From JAAYEV01 sp964508195 (GTDB lineage Bacteria; Bacillota; Clostridia; Ch29): DNA of 6,149 bases. Positions 5,925 to 6,149 of this stretch are shown here, in pieces (the first letter of the stretch is position 1; each line of letters starts with the position of its first letter). The stretch is from NCBI GenBank assembly GCA_964508195.1, contig CAZDSH010000075.1, forward strand, positions 1 to 6,149, given 5' to 3'. The translations under genes were made by a program, and so were the position numbers. The notes beneath the pieces were generated by a model. That model saw only the letters and a list, made by a program, of their open reading frames with translations, was not told the DNA's origin and made no database searches.

Positions 5925-6050
5925 AGCGTGTCAGCCTGTGAGCATAGAACCAGCGTGTCAGCCTGTGGGCGTAGCACCAGCGTGTCATCCTGAGCATAGC
6001 ACCAGCGTGTCATCCTGAGCGTAGCACCAGCGTGTCATCCTGAGCGTAGC
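5925..6050. repeat. Tandem array of five 25-27-bp units
   Basis: The units begin AGCGTGTCA at 5925, 5952, 5979, 6004 and 6029. The first two are 27 bp and carry CAGCCTGTG. The third and fourth are 25 bp and carry CATCCTGAG. The fifth runs into the palindromic element. Each unit corresponds to the left arm of that element followed by ACC, so the array was evidently derived from it. Translation of the array in any frame gives only repetitive peptide and no credible gene. Confidence 0.9.
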
Positions 6051-6108
6051 GAAGGATCTTATGTCTGCCTCCAAGAAGATTCTTCGGGCTTCGTCCTCTT
6101 AAATGACA
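6033..6108. repeat. Palindromic dispersed repeat element (REP/MITE-like), complete copy
   Basis: The 76-bp element has terminal inverted ends TGTCAT (6033-6038) and ATGACA (6103-6108). The inner arms GAAGGATCTT (6051-6060) and AAGATTCTTC (6076-6085) pair with one G-U type mismatch around a 15-nt loop, and partial pairing lies between the inner and terminal arms. Sequences of the form TGTCATCCTGAGCG..GCGAAGGATCT are, from general knowledge, widespread intergenic repeats in bacteria. There is no transposase gene here. Confidence 0.75.
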
Positions 6109-6143
6109 AGTAAAGTAATATTATTAACACTTTATATATAGTT
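6091..6143. repeat. 53-bp direct repeat, right copy
   Basis: It matches 1-53 except for the fourth base. It begins inside the right arm of the palindromic element and continues 35 bp beyond its end into AT-rich flank. After 6143 the sequence reads CGTAAA, where the left copy continues TATATA. Confidence 0.9.
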
Positions 6144-6149
6144 CGTAAA

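Noticed and set aside
5804..6013. 69-codon minus-strand open frame over the tandem repeats
   Set aside because: Its peptide (repeated DTLVL..QAD) is only a translation of the 25-27-bp repeat array, with no SD or family resemblance.

Overview
The window looks like a chromosomal segment from an anaerobic or thermophilic member of the Bacillota (Clostridia-like). This is inferred from low-to-moderate GC, strong AGGAGG-type Shine-Dalgarno (SD) sites, frequent TTG/GTG starts, and a dispersed palindromic repeat beginning GTGTCATCCTGAGCG. No rRNA, tRNA, CRISPR or transposase gene was seen. The genus cannot be fixed from this sequence.

Layout: six genes form two divergent transcription units around a 382-bp control region (3668-4049). 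Leftward (minus strand) run, in order of transcription, a small cupin, a RidA/YjgF-family protein, an AtoE-type short-chain fatty acid carrier, and a DRE-TIM (HMGL-like) acyltransferase of the homocitrate/isopropylmalate synthase type. Gaps of 21, 76 and 57 nt suggest one operon. Rightward (plus strand) run a 67-residue two-helix membrane protein and a sodium:solute symporter, 35 nt apart. Four of the six genes appear to start with TTG or GTG.

Reading of function: the locus pairs two unrelated carboxylate-type carriers with an enzyme that condenses acetyl-CoA (or another acyl-CoA) with a 2-oxo acid, plus two small accessory proteins. The RidA-like protein lacks the family's substrate-binding arginine. 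The cupin has Gln in place of the usual Glu ligand. The simplest inference is a module for uptake and conversion of a short organic or oxo acid. The substrate cannot be read from the sequence, and no regulator gene lies in the window. A compact nested fold precedes the cupin gene and may be a structured leader or operator.

Flanks: the module is bracketed by two near-identical 53-bp direct repeats (1-53 and 6091-6143, one mismatch). Each repeat begins inside the right arm of a palindromic dispersed repeat. On the right side this element is complete (6033-6108), and its left arm has grown into a tandem array of 25-27-bp units (5925-6050). A perfect 10-bp hairpin (5786-5830) follows the symporter gene.
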